Shown: positions 8,420-19,967 of the stretch, piece after piece
Layout of the letters: the number at the start of each line of letters is the position of its first letter
Numbering within the stretch: position 1 is the stretch's first letter
Source of the DNA: Clarireedia homoeocarpa
Taxonomy: Eukaryota; Ascomycota; Leotiomycetes; Helotiales; Rutstroemiaceae
Direction of reading: 5' to 3'
Assembly: GCA_001465935.1 (NCBI GenBank)
Contig: LNKV01000020.1
Coordinates: 1,371,252-1,435,251 of the forward strand
Length of the DNA stretch: 64,000 nt
Made by a program: the position numbers and the translations under genes
The notes under the pieces: generated by a model
The model's database searches: none
What the model saw: only the letters and a program-made list of their open reading frames with translations
Told to the model about the DNA's origin: nothing

Positions 8420-10226
8420 CTACAACATAACAACACCCATCCCACTCCCCCCCTCATGAATCCTATTCAACTTATCCACACCCCCCGCGATCGGATTCGC
8501 GTTATAGTTATAAAGGTAGAAATGCAGCTGTCCATCGCCTGCGCCGAACTTCTGCTGTTCCAAGAACAGATTATTATCCAGCAGCGTCAAGGCATTGAAG
8601 ACGTCGAAATTGAAGCGCTTGGCAAGAATCAGCGCATCGTTCATAAGAGCATTGAGACGCACGCCGAGCTCGTCACGAGATTTGATTGGTGCGAGACCAA
8701 GGGTTGATGCGTAGTAGTAGAGGTAGGCGGCGCGGACGTTGCTGTGTTTGGCGTTGTTGATGACGCTGGACTCGAGACAGTAGAAGGAGAAGAAATCAGT
8801 TATGGTTTTGGTGGTGGGATCCTGGGATGGTGTTAGTTTTGAAATTGTAAATATAGGTTTGGAAATCGGGCTTACTTCAACAACATAGCACCAAATGACT
8901 CGTTCGGAAGCTTTATCGGTTTTGCTAAGGAGCCAATGATCCACCTCTTCACGTGTGAACACGGGTGCCATATCGAACCTGGATAGATACTTGTTCAAAA
9001 GTTCTAAGACCGCATCAATATCCTTTGCTTCCATTGGTCGTAATCCCTTCGTTGATGTATTGGTTGGAAGAGCATATTTACGAATCTGCCATTCCGGTCG
9101 ACTGTTGTGTGGAAGTGGGCTAAATTTAACTTCATACAACTTCTTCCAGTCCAAAGACCGATGGTAATATCTGCAAGTACTGATTGGCGTGGGTAACACA
9201 ATACCAGCAGTGTAAATTGCTTGCCAAGTGCCTTCGAGATAACATCTGCGCGTGATCTCCTTGATAAGGACTGGCGCCAATCTTTTGGAACGAAGTTTCT
9301 TGTGAATACAAAGGAAGTTGACTTCGGATGCATGTAATACCTTCTGGCGTACTCGAAGCGAAATGGGTATGGCTGATATGAAAGCTACTAATTTCTTCGA
9401 CGCAGAAGCCCGAACACCAACATGCCATTCTTTGCTCCAGCCTGGGGATAGAAGTGCCCTGAATTTGTCAGAAGATTTATCAGGATAGAGAGCCGATGAC
9501 TTACCATCGGAGGAATGATTTCGAGTAATTGAACCTAAACATAGCTTCATCATCCTCGACATAATGGCCATACAACAAATCGAAAACCTCCTGCAAAATG
9601 TCATCATTCGTCATATCCATAGTAACCCATTCGAATCCATCCACCAATGGACCTGGCTCCTTGGGTACTTTTTCCGGATCCACAATCTTGAAAGGTCCCT
9701 CCTCAATGACCTTCGAGCTCTCTCCAAATTTGGGAACAGGCTGGGTCTGCCAGAACTTGTATGCGCCCATTTCCTTAACATTCTTCCCGCTCGACGCTAG
9801 CCCCGTCATGATATCCTCCAGATTAAGCTTTCGAACAGCTTCCGCAGCTTGTTTCCCAGACAGGTCTCCATCTACGGCGCCAATTTGTTGAGCAAGGGAA
9901 GGGTTCAATGCGAGAAGTTGCTGGACTTGGGATTTGCTGAGACCGGCGACGGCTTTGGTTAGGTCTTCTTTCGTAGTATCTTCACTTGATCCACTCGCTC
10001 CTCCTAAAGCTGTTTTAATCTTCTTGCGCTTAGACTTCTTCTTCTTGCCCGTTGCTGTTGAGCCTGATGTGCCCTCTGCGGTTTTGTTTTCTTCATGGCC
10101 GTCTTCGTTCTCGTTCTCGTTCTCGTTCTCGGACTCAACTTGCGCTTGGGTTGAAGGATCTTCTGTTGAGGTTTCGGTAGAAACTTCTTTTCCCTTCGGC
10201 TCGGTACTGCTGGTATTGTCGGCCAT
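8420..10226 (-). CDS. NMT1: Glycylpeptide N-tetradecanoyltransferase (N-myristoyltransferase)
   Basis: Transfers myristate from myristoyl-CoA to the N-terminal glycine of target proteins. Exons are 9505-10226, 8876-9458 and 8420-8821, giving 568 residues. The introns (46 and 54 bp) have clean GTAAG...CAG ends; the second is in phase and would read through without a stop, but removing it joins CYVVE to DPTTKT as in the family. The N-terminus (about 1-90) is disordered, with an NE repeat and a KKKKSKRKK basic cluster of the ribosome-targeting kind. Then come KFWQTQPVPKF, the signature EVNFLCIHKKLRSKRLAP (about 283-300) and near the end KFGAGDGQLHFY. The chain ends in leucine, whose free carboxylate is the catalytic base in this family. 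The length is normal and the gene is intact. Confidence 0.97.
10105..10131 (-). repeat. Hexanucleotide repeat in the NMT coding sequence
   Basis: Four to five copies of TTCTCG on the plus strand encode an Asn-Glu repeat in the disordered N-terminal region of the myristoyltransferase. Confidence 0.8.
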
Positions 10227-10922
10227 GATGTCGCTAGCTATTGTTGATATTTGTAGCAGTACTTGAGTTTGGACTTCGTGTTCTCATGTTCTCCCGAGAC
10301 CTAGTTTTTGGAGGGGTTACCGGAGGAAACCCTGATTGGCGAAATAGCAAATTGAAAGGTGGGTTGGGCTGGCGCTAGGGAAGCAGGGCAGTACCCAAAT
10401 ATGGAAAGAGACATCCCTCTTCGCGCCTTAGGCATAAAGCTGTATATTCACATCGCGTTAATATTCATATCGTGTTCATCCAACCAAATTGATATCAGCT
10501 ACCCAGTCATTTATATCCTGCTATACAGAGTGTCTTGAGCTTCATACGAGGAGCATCATCATTTCGGCATGTCAGTGAATCGCCTAGTCTCAGGATCAGT
10601 ATTCTCTCAAGGATGAGTGCAGTGTGCAACCTGGTTCAAGCAACTCCATACCCCCCAATTCCAAAGAGAATGCGTTCGACACCAGCTATTACCGTTTGTG
10701 AGTGACTCTTTGAGAGCTGGACATGGAATCGCGATACCACTCATAGGCTTGCTCTAGAATTATCGCTCTTCATTGACGTAGCAGAAAGAAAGGATGATGG
10801 TTTTCTCACATGCGCTTAATTCATCTACATCTACAGCGCATTACAATGAGCTGATTCCATCCCACAAAAATCTCGACTCCTACCAAACGTATCCAATCTA
10901 CACTACCTCTTTTTTCCTTCCC
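10227..10922. other. Intergenic: NMT promoter side and 3' flank of the CinA-like gene
   Basis: No gene is recognised. The plus-strand frame at 10794-11258 is only the proline-rich shadow of the opposite-strand CinA-like gene. Confidence 0.5.
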
Positions 10923-11520
10923 TCATTCCCCCCTCCCCAAGATCTCCGCCCTCAACCTCCCCAACGCCTCCAATACCGCCTTCTCTCTAACCTCCTCCCT
11001 CCCCCCTTCAAAAAGAAACGGTCCCCAAGCCCTCCCCTCCCCCCTTCCAGGCAACCCCCACATACACCGTTCCCACTGGTTTCCCATCCTGCATTCCCGG
11101 ACCCGCCACACCCGTCGTACTTATCCCCCAAGTTGTTTCCCTCTCGTCTCCCCCCTCCCCATCTCTCTCATCGCCCCTCCTTCCCAAACTGGTCGCCCCC
11201 CTCACCCCCTCTGCCATCTGCGCGGCCACCTCCTCACAAACCACCCCCTCCCGCTTAATGATTTGCCGATCAACATTCAAGAGCGACTCTTTAACCGACG
11301 TCGCATACGAGACTACTCCTCCACGGAAAGCGGCGCTGGAACCAGGCACAGCCGTCAGAGCTGCCATGAGCGAGCCGCCGGTGAGGGATTCGGCTGCGGC
11401 AACGGTGCTAGATTGGGAGGAAAGGAGACGGATTATGGATGTGGCGAGAGAGAGTAGGGATTCGGATTCGGATTGGGAGTTGATGGGTGTGGTGCATGTA
11501 TAGGGTGTGTCGGAAGACAT
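10923..11520 (-). CDS. CinA C-terminal-domain protein with an apparent frame break
   Basis: The frame starts at ATG 11520 (MSSDTPYTCTT). Residues about 35-80 carry VAAAESLTGGSLMAAL and FRGGVVSYATSVKE, and further on TTGVAGPG and GTVYVGVAW. These are hallmarks of the CinA C-terminal domain, which in bacteria is a nicotinamide-mononucleotide amidase; the role in fungi is less clear. The frame stops at 11008-11010 just after GLGTVSF. The adjacent frame continues with LFEGGREEVREKAVLEALGR, the expected family C-terminus, to a stop at 10923-10925. The shift falls in a T-run next to G-runs. I found no splice pair that restores the frame, so this is a sequencing or assembly error, a recent mutation or, less likely, real frameshifting. 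There is a glycine/arginine-rich insert near residue 110. Confidence 0.75.
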
Positions 11521-12274
11521 GGTTACGGTTCGTATTGGACTGTTGGTAAGATCATGCTGAGTGGATATAGTGGATGAATGACATGTATGTTCTGGTTTGA
11601 AATGCGCACTGTGGACTTTTATATATACCGCGACAATGGGAGCTCGTTTTGTAGAAGAAGGACTAGTGAAGGAGTAAAACCCAACTGTTGGCATGTAGGT
11701 GTGGGAAACGAACAGGACAGATGTGAAACATTCTTAGGCAGCTGGAAGTATACCAAGTTGTGAGGCGCGTAAAGCCTCGACATTGATTGACTTCATAGCT
11801 GTCCTTGACATAAACAATTAACTTACCAATATGCACACTGACATGCCGAGGGCTACCAGGGCAAACAAATAAGGTCCGTGGGAAACTTCGCCACCATCGC
11901 AAAGGTCCTGGAATGGCTGCGCCGGTAAGTTGATCCACTAGAACCACTTGTGTCGGGCAGCAACGCTCACCCAGCTTACAGCCCGTGGTATGCTGTGCTC
12001 ATAAATTAATTTCCAGAGAATTGTGAGGCCTCGAGGACAACGAATCGATGCGTTAAGTTAGAGAATGAGTCAGAGGGATAGAATGGATGCCTAGCCCCAA
12101 TCTCGTCCATGTCCACGACGTCAAAGTGATCATCCTTCCCAAGATTTAATTCTGTATTACGGTACTGTACAGGTGAGCCTGGACTCTATATCCTCGATGT
12201 CTAGTCTATATTCAATGATTCTATGTAATCCTTCGGCTGTAGGAAACACCAGAGGGGACGAATTTCAGATCATC
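11521..12274. other. Intergenic, no gene recognised
   Basis: The 5' flank of the CinA-like gene and the 3' flank of the hydrolase. The CinA frame extends upstream in phase to about 11694, but the extra residues look like a translated 5' leader and lack family similarity. Confidence 0.45.
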
Positions 12275-13738
12275 TCACTGCGGTAGAACTCCCCCATTAT
12301 CAAGTCCAAATGCCTTGTAAACTGCTAAAGAAAGTGGTGCAAATGTGAGGACGCGGCTATGCCCTAATTAATGATTAATATGCTAGATCTCAATAATTAC
12401 TGGTTCACACTTACCACCATGACCCACGATTTCTTGCCTGATAATCTTATCATGTCCAGTTTTCCAGGTAGATACAAAAGTACCATCGCCCATATCGATT
12501 GTTCTTCGAGCTTTCATCTTCTCAAATAATTCCATGTCCATACCGCCGTCCATGGTAGCATTAGCAGCTGCTGCAAACAGCCCCTGCGAGTGATACCATG
12601 GGATCTCGTAATCATCCAGAGCATGAATAATGAACAATCGCACCCGTTTGCTGATTCGTACAAAATTTGCGATGCGTGTTGTTGATGGCCACTTGTCTAC
12701 CACATAGCTGATGAACAGTTTTTGAAATCGAGGATACGGTCGAAGTGGTGACAGAACGGGTATCCACCCAGCGATAGAATAGCTCGTGAGTAAGTTCGTC
12801 ATATCAGTAAAACCAGCTACAAGAACCACTCCCGCAAACTCAGTTCCTTGTTCGGCGAACCGTTCAGCAACTGCAGTAGCAACACCTGTCCCTAGACTCT
12901 GGCCTAGGATGATGATCCGATCAGCAGGGACTTGAGCGATGTTCATCGCCCAGTTCAGCGCAGTCATGCCATCTGTAATCAGGCCTTCTTCCGTGGGAAA
13001 GCCGGTCGAGCGACCGTATCCTCGATAGTCAATGGCTAGGATGTGGATATTGGAGGTACTGCTGTCGGACATCGCTCGATATGAATAGGACCTTTCTCCT
13101 TGAGCCACCGATCCAAAGGTCTATTATGATCAGTTTACGAATTGATAGGAAGTGAGGGAGAAATGCTTTGATCATACCCCATGAACTAAAACCAGTTAGC
13201 ATAGGATAGATCAGAGAGGGCTGGGTGGATGAATTCTCACAATTCACGATAAGTCGAGCTTCGGGATCATCTCGAAGTAAAGTGAATCCTTTCGTAATGG
13301 TAATGTCATCAACAAAGCCAGGTGATCTCTTCAAAATCTCTGGCTCATGCTGGGCGTAGAGTGCTATAGGTATCACGTGCCAAGCATAGAGAACCTCGCC
13401 ATCTGGAGTGCTGATGTTGAAGGGGGAAACTTGGTTTTCTGAATGGCGATCAGACGAGTTCAAGACGCAGGGGTCGGTGACAATGACTAACTAGCGAAGC
13501 CAAAGTTTTCTGGCCGGTTTAAATCTGCGCACCAAGCATGAGGAGGATGTAATTTATGCACATACATTACACTAGCAAATCGTATGAGCAAAGCAAAAGT
13601 AGATATTGCCCGACGATAGATCACTTACTGTCGTTGTAGCCATGGATTAGTCAAGGCAAGCAAGGCTAGCAGATAGAATGACACGCCCAAGAAAACAGAC
13701 CAATATGCCTTTTTGAATATGGGCGCAAGAGGAGGCAT
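12275..13738 (-). CDS. ABHD12-like alpha/beta hydrolase, six exons including an 8-nt microexon
   Basis: Exons are 13629-13738, 13492-13571, 13241-13438, 13178-13185 (8 nt), 12415-13120 and 12275-12321. They total 1149 nt, or 382 residues. The start MPPLAPIFKKAYWSVFLGVS begins a signal-anchor helix (about 10-32). Then come NRPENFGFAKNQVSPFNIST, RLIVNFHG (oxyanion HG, supplied by the microexon), GQSLG (nucleophile elbow), HALDDYEIP (acid) and a terminal GHG carrying the probable catalytic histidine, split by the last intron. Relatives are membrane serine hydrolases acting on lysophospholipids or monoacylglycerols. The substrate here is unknown. Every intron has GT...AG ends, and CTAAC branch signals are visible in several. 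Confidence 0.88.
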
Positions 13739-14804
13739 GATGTGAATATGTAGCTGATGCGCCTAGTGTGTATATGTGTTCCGGTCCATAGGCCAGTGAA
13801 ACCGGGCAGAAGCTAGACGTTAGACTGGGTAAGAAGGATCAGAACATCGTAACGTCTATCCAAGTAAAAGTAGGAAATATGAATATGAAGATGAATATGA
13901 ATATGAATGTGAATGTGAATGTGAATGTGAATGTGAATGTGAATATGAAAAGGAAATAAATACATGCAACTTTGGGCAAGAAAAGAACAAACACAGCCGA
14001 TGACACGAGTACATAGGGGAGACGGAGCCGCGCGGATAGGAAGTTGGTTGTTGGATAGACTTCCCTTAGAACTAGGGTTAGAACTAGATGTAAGCTCCTT
14101 GGGAAAGAAACGAGAGAGATAAAACAGTCGGGCGAAATCATTGGATCCAGATCAACGTTTGTATTTCTTGTTTCTTCCTGCCCTTTTAACCTATGTCTTC
14201 TTTTCTTACCAAAACATATCACTACGAAGCCGCTTCTCTCTTTCCTCGTTGCTCTCGAGTAAGAATAATATCTCTGCTCTCAAGTAAGAATAATACGAAT
14301 GTCGAGGGATTTCGGCTGGCAGGGTTAACCTTACAGCACTTCCCCCCCTCGACCAAAAAGCAGGCGCTCTCAGAGTTTCTTCAGCCGCAAGCCTTGCCGG
14401 GCCTTCAGGGTCTCTTCTCAATTTTCCAAACTACGACTTTGCTACGGTTCCACGGCGCACACACCTACGCATCGACGAGTTTTCCAAGAATCGAATGCTA
14501 AGTCGCTGAAGCTGGAACCGTTGCAACACCGTCCTGAGCACCGCAAAGAGCACTGTTGGTAGCTATTCATTATTCCCCATTCCTCATTCATCATTCATTG
14601 TTCGTCACTCGTCACTCGTCACCCGATTCTCGACCAAGAAAGACAAAGATCCGAAGTGCGGCGGTCTTTGGTCTTATATCTACTTACTTTCTGCCTGGTT
14701 TCATTAATTTCCACACACCAATATTCGCGACGCGTTAACGGAATATCATCCTTTCACATATTCCGAATTGGACGTTTCCAAAATATTTCAAGTAATTAGG
14801 AAAC
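13739..14804. other. Divergent intergenic region between the ABHD12-like gene and SWC3, with a hexamer microsatellite
   Basis: No gene is recognised. It contains a (GAATGT/GAATAT)n microsatellite at 13880-13949. A 20-bp direct repeat (GCTCTCRAGTAAGAATAATA) occurs at about 14251-14295, and a TCATTC/TCACTCG-rich stretch at 14575-14625. Confidence 0.6.
13880..13949 (+). repeat. (GAATGT)n/(GAATAT)n microsatellite
   Basis: About eleven hexamer units, pure GAATGT in the middle and GAATAT at both ends. Confidence 0.9.
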
Positions 14805-16572
14805 ATGGAGAGGAAAAGAAAACTACCTGCGAGAGCCTCTCGTGCAGAACCCGCGAGCAAAAAACGAACCTCGACACCTCCAGAAAGAACACCAGCTCCA
14901 TCTGCTGCACCTACTCCACCACAATCACAACCGCCACCTGTTGTTGAGAATCCTCTACCTAAATCTATCACTGCTGGAGGCCCATTACCGACACTGAGGG
15001 AATCCCAACCAGAAAATCTCTCGTCAAAAGAATTCCAGACAATATCTGAGAGGTAAGTAGCAGTGCAGCCTGTCTTTGCCGGTACCAGAGCTGATGCATT
15101 GGTTGTATAGTGGAGTGCTTGCAGAATCACTGCAACGATCACGACAGAAATGGGTCAGCGAAGGCATATTCGAGAAGTATTGGACGAAGCCGACGAAGAA
15201 GAAAGGCCAACCATCCGAACCACCTAATAACCCGGGGAAAGATACCATGACGAAGCTTGGAACTTGCACAATTACGATCGAACCTCACATATTCGATGCT
15301 ACGATGTATGCTATAAAAGAGCCGAAATCAGCTCTACCACCCCAACAGCAAATGTATCGTCCAATTATCCAATATGGTCCACCAAATGGAGTCATGCCCC
15401 CTCCTCCAGCTCCAGTGCCAGCACCACCTCCAGTAGAACAGAAACCCATTCAGAATACACAATCACTTAGTACTCCTGCGTCACATCCGCCGACAAATAC
15501 TGCTCCTACACCTCCCACTTCTACTGACCCAATTCCCGTGACAAATTGTGCCCCGATCAATGGCCAGCCGACTCATCCTCCAAATGCTGCGAATCCGTCT
15601 CAACCCCCCATGGCCGCACCACCCCCTCAACCAGCTGCAAATAGAAGCACAGATCCTGTCATTCAAATGTTAGCCGAGAGGGCAGCGACAGATGCGGATT
15701 TAAAAGCTTTAATGAGAATCGTGGCAAATGGAGAAGCATCTGCGGTGGAATTGAAAAAATTCCAAAATCACATCGACGAATTAACGCAATTGTTAAGAAC
15801 GCGACAAGGTGGAGCGCATCCTCCCCCAAATTCGACACAACCACCACCACCACCACCACCACCACCTACGACACAAAACAATGGACAAATAAAATCAGAA
15901 CCCGTTTCAAATCCATCGCCGTCCACAATGAAACCACTTCCCACTCATGCGCCCACGCCCACACCTTCCTATCCTCCACCGCAACCCCAAGCCTTACGCT
16001 CTAAGGGTCCAGTCGCCCCTCCGAAACCTGACATCTCAGGTATTGTTTTTGAATTCGCGGGCGGAAATGGCGACCGATTTCTCTTTCCTAAATACAGTAT
16101 CCTCGACTATCTTCCCAACGGCCAAGTTATCGCCTCATTCCTCATTGTCCGAAAAGGCAGCGCAAGTGACTCCCCAACCTACGACCCGCAACTAGATTAC
16201 TACCAACCAGTCACAATCCGTCTCTACACACACCAAGGCAAACAACTAGAATCCCTGCAAAAAGTGGTTGCGCCCGCGGAGGAGGTGAGGAGGTATATGG
16301 ATGATGTTATGGATAATATGACGAGGGCGGAATATGTATTATTGGCTATGCGACTGCCTAGGGAAATGGAAGCAATGGCATCGGATAAGGAAGATGAAGT
16401 TGTGAAGAAGGAAAAACAAGATGGTGTTTCAAATCAGGTGTTATGGCAAACGACGAATCCGCCACCAGCACCGGCACCCCCTCCGCAGGCGGCTATGAAG
16501 TTGCAGAGGCTACTAACAGAGGATGAGAAATATCAGACGTTCATTGCGAAAGTTGCTTCGCCTGTCAGCTGA
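14805..16572 (+). CDS. SWC3: SWR1 chromatin-remodelling complex subunit Swc3-like
   Basis: Two exons, 14805-15052 and 15111-16572 (58-bp intron), encode 569 residues. The start MERKRKLPARASR with an early KKR cluster, followed by SGVLAESLQRSRQKWVSEGIFEKYW and the conserved FEKYWTKP region, matches the Swc3 N-terminal domain as I recall it. In yeast the protein is part of SWR1, which exchanges H2A for H2A.Z. The middle (about 110-340) is proline-rich with polyproline at 15840-15868. A second conserved block (GIVFEFAGGNGDRFLFPKYS) lies at about 405-480 and contacts the rest of the complex or DNA by inference only. The C-terminus ends with LQRLLTEDEKYQTFIAKVASP. The gene is intact. Confidence 0.82.
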
Positions 16573-17399
16573 TTTGGGAGTTGAAACCGAATTTGGGTTT
16601 AGGAAAGATAGCTATTGAGAAACAGCGCGAAAAAATGGAATAATACAAAGATGAGGGTAAAAGAGTCGGAAATGAGAGAGGGGAAAAGAAAGCAGAGGGG
16701 AGATCTTTCATTTGTTCTATCTTGTATTACTATTCATCTCTTACTACTTCTACAACTACTATGGGAAATATCTACAAAACAGTCGTACAACGGCAGGCCG
16801 AACGGGACGGATTTGGGAGTGGGTCGGGCGCAAATATTTGGGAAAGGGAAAAATACGAATGATCTGAGGGCTGGGTTGGTGTGGGAAAAAGTATACACAA
16901 ACTATATGAATTTTAAAATGAGGATCGAGAATTGGGAATGGGATTTTGGGAGAATTATAGTAGTATGGTTGGTTGGAGGTGTAAAGGCGTTGAGTTTGTT
17001 GGTTTGGTTTTTATTTGGTAATATTTTTTGGGGGGCTGACGTGGGGGAGGGGAGGGGAGAATTGATATTCATCTTTCTTTCTATAACTATTTCTCTTTTT
17101 TTTTTTTTGGACTGCGGTGTCTGTGGGTGAGAGGAGGGGAGATTTTGGGTGGATGGGTGGATGGGTGGATGTATTGTGGATTAATTGACTGATTGATGGG
17201 TGGATGGAGAAGGGATGGAAGGAAGAAAGGACATCTTCTATCGGTGTTAAGGTGTATGATTTATATATCCTTGGAATAATTCATCTATCTATCTATTTAC
17301 CCGTCTATCCATCCATCTATTTACCCATCAATACACCCAAATACCCCCCCCCCCCCCTCCCCTAATCGCCCACCCCACCCCACCTCTCTCTCCAACCTC
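16573..17399. other. 3' flanking region with simple repeats
   Basis: A 171-codon plus-strand frame (16615-17130) has no motif and reads like low-complexity 3' flank. There is a T-run near 17096, a (GGATGGGT)n tract at about 17150-17172, ATCT/ATCC repeats at 17285-17330 and 14 C residues at about 17345-17358. Two genes converge here. Confidence 0.6.
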
Positions 17400-19188
17400 C
17401 TACTTCTTCCCCTCCCACTCCCCCCACAACCTCTCCATTCTCTCCGTAAACCACTCTTCCTCTTGAATCGGCACTGCATGACCCACCCCCTCCCTTACCT
17501 CCCACCTGTCAGCCCACTCCTGCCCGCCCAACCCCAGCCCCGCAACCAGCTTCTCCCCATGCGGAAAACTAATCAGCCGATCCACCGTGCCATGGATGAC
17601 CAAAATGCGGCCCCTTCCCACCCCGTCCGCCAGCTCCCGTAGCTGCCCAAAGCTCTTGTAGTGCCATCCCGCAGCGACGGCTTGCAGCAGGAAGCCCGTG
17701 CGTTTGAAGACGGTGGGGTCGAGGCGTTTGGTGAGTTCGGTTGCGGCGAAGCGCTCGTAGTTGGTGCGGAAGCGGAGGTAGGGGAAGGGGTGGGTTGCGG
17801 GGGGGAGAACGTTGGGGGTGCTGGGGAGGGGGAGGGGAGTGGTGTCGGGGAGGGAGAGCCAGGCGGAGGGGAAGAGGGACAGGGACGCGTCGAGCACGGA
17901 GCGCGACAGCGGCTTGGGGATGAACATTTGCAGGCGGGTGAGCAGGTTTTCGAAAAAGGTGGTGGTGTTTTCGATGAGGGCGGCGGTGGAGAGGAGGGTG
18001 AGAGTTGAGATGATGTTGGGGTTTGCGTAGGCCTAGAGGGGGGGTTGTTAAGTTAGTGATTTTGAGGAGAGGAGCGGATGATTGGATCAATGGAAAAAAA
18101 AAAAAGGGGGGGGGGGGGTATTGAGCGTTTGGTGGGGGGTCCCATGGAAAGGGAAGATGGGAAATGATATGAAGAAAAGGGGAACAGAAAGAAGAGATTT
18201 TACGTACCAGTTCTTGTGCGATCATACCGCCCATACTAACACCTATAACGTGAAGATTTCGGTCTTTTGCCCAACCGAGGTGTTCAAGGAGTTCAAGACA
18301 ATCTTTGGCCATCTCAGAGGTGGAGTAGCGGAGGAAAGGGGTATCGGATCCTCCCATGCCTGGCTTTGAAGTTAGCGAACTTTGCGTGAGAAGGATAATG
18401 TTGAAGGTTCTTTTTTAGAAGGTAGGGTGCTATATTAGAGTAGAAAGTAGTCATCTCCGTATTTGAAGAGACATATATGAAGAATGAATAATAGGAGGAA
18501 ATCATGAAGAAAACCGTACCCCGATTGTCAAATATCAGACAAGAGTATTTGTCACCATGTTCGTGCCCGAAATACAATGTTTGTCGTTGCCATGTTGACT
18601 TCTGGCTGTTAGGATGCTTTTTCGATATTCTCCATACAAAAAACATACCTTAATAGACCCTAGACCAACAATCCACTAAGAGTCGAAGTGTCAGTAACAG
18701 TTTCCCATGATATTGTGCACGTGATCTGAGGGTGGCGCAAGAATTGAGGACGTTGGAGCAATAGTTGTTGATACCTCAACTAGTAGTTGTCACATCCCAT
18801 AAAATCCCACAAGCGGCATATACATGAGCCAGACCAGATCATCCTTTCCCCAGACCCTGTCTCATCGCCATGCACTTGCATTCGACCCAACCTTCCCCAA
18901 GCCACATACACTCCCTCTCCAATACCTCCATCAAAAAAAAAAAAAACCGACTTACCACAACCTTGATATCACCACTACCATGAACCTCCCAGTCGATATT
19001 AAATGGCCCACCTCTTCCCTTCGCAACCGGCAACTTTCCGCTCTGCGTCGGAACCAACCTCCATATTGTGTCTGGATACGATTGATGTGCTAGGATTTCT
19101 TCTACCGTCGGTCGCTTGTCTTCTGGTGTTTCCCTTTGTTTTTAGGATGGTTAGCTGACCGGTCTTGTTGGGATAGAGAAAGTTGCAT
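17400..19188 (-). CDS. Alpha/beta-hydrolase fold protein, five exons, apparent one-base frame break in exon 1
   Basis: Exons are about 18956-19188, 18649-18675 (27 nt), 18520-18601, 18208-18359 and 17400-18032. Motifs in order are RPTVEEILAHQSYPDTIWRL, KGRGGPFNIDWEVHGSG, DNRGMGGSD, HVIGVSMGGMIAQEL (nucleophile elbow), HGTVDRLISFPHG (acid) and GVGHAVP (histidine). The triad is complete. The only ATG giving a family-like start (MQLSLSQQDRS, 19188) is one base out of phase with the rest; the break is at the GGG run 19132-19134. With one extra base the model is 376 codons including stop; without it no in-frame ATG exists upstream of the conserved block. The substrate is unknown. The last exon is unusually GC-rich and compact. 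Confidence 0.75.
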
Positions 19189-19967
19189 TTTGTATTACAT
19201 TTTTGCTGCAGTTCTTGTCTTCTTTTTGGTTGGTTGGTTTCTGGTGCTCGAGTTTGGGAGTGGAAAAGAGGAATGAACAGATGTGATATGGGATGATTGA
19301 GTGGGTAGATAGTCAAATCCTATGCTCAAATTCCACTATACTGTTGCAATTCTACTCGAATCGAACTTGACTGCCGCTTTTACAGCAGTTTTAGTAGTAA
19401 TAAAGTTGCCCCCACACGTTGCTTTTATTCCGAGTTGTGTCTTTAGATGACGTTGATGTTGGCGCATAAAATCTTTCGGGTCCATTTCCAGTGATGCCGA
19501 GGTTCCACGTGATGTGAAGCTTACAGTATATAGGAATTGTGCAGGAATTATTTTGAAGATCTTGTATTTACTTATTCATTTGTTGCAGGTCTGAACTGAC
19601 ATAAGTATGTTCAATCATAGTGAATATTCTGTGTAGATGAATTTTTTTTTGGCATATATCAGTGCGGATTGATCCCCCGAGAGAGAGATCAGTTGTGAGT
19701 TCAAATCCTAAGTAGCTTTGGTTGTTCATCTCGTCCTTGAAACTATCCAAGTAAAGGCTACCTGAAGGACTTGCGAATTGATTTATAGATATATTTTTGT
19801 CTCGTTGTTTCCCGCAATTCTCTTGACCTTTTCCAATGCGATCAGACTCCGACAACTCACATGTCCAAAAACCAATCGAAGAGGAACTTCTCCTAAGCTA
19901 GGACAGTAAATTTGTTCTGCGATACACTGAAAGCTAGCTGATAACATCTCATTGCCATTGCCTTGCT
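19189..19967. other. Intergenic, no gene recognised
   Basis: AT-rich sequence between the 5' end of the hydrolase and the 3' end of the FAD oxidase. No motif or splice-supported frame was seen. A tRNA-like GTTCAAATCC at 19698 was checked and does not pair. Confidence 0.5.

Noticed and set aside
8822..8875. Treating the in-frame 54-bp segment of NMT1 as coding
   Set aside because: It has GTAAG...CCAG ends, and its translation interrupts the conserved CYVVE-DPTTKT junction of the family.
10794..11258. Proline-rich 154-codon plus-strand frame
   Set aside because: It is the complementary shadow of the GC-rich CinA-like coding sequence.
16615..17130. 171-codon frame after SWC3
   Set aside because: Low-complexity, no motif, overlaps the probable 3' untranslated region and simple repeats.
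17569..18357. 262-codon minus-strand frame reading through the fourth intron of the alpha/beta hydrolase
   Set aside because: After AQELV it turns into Pro/His-rich nonsense. Splicing GTACGT...CTCTAG restores the conserved AYANPNIIST continuation.
19685..19715. tRNA T-loop-like GTTCAAATCC
   Set aside because: Flanking bases cannot form the T-stem, and no anticodon or D arm is found upstream.
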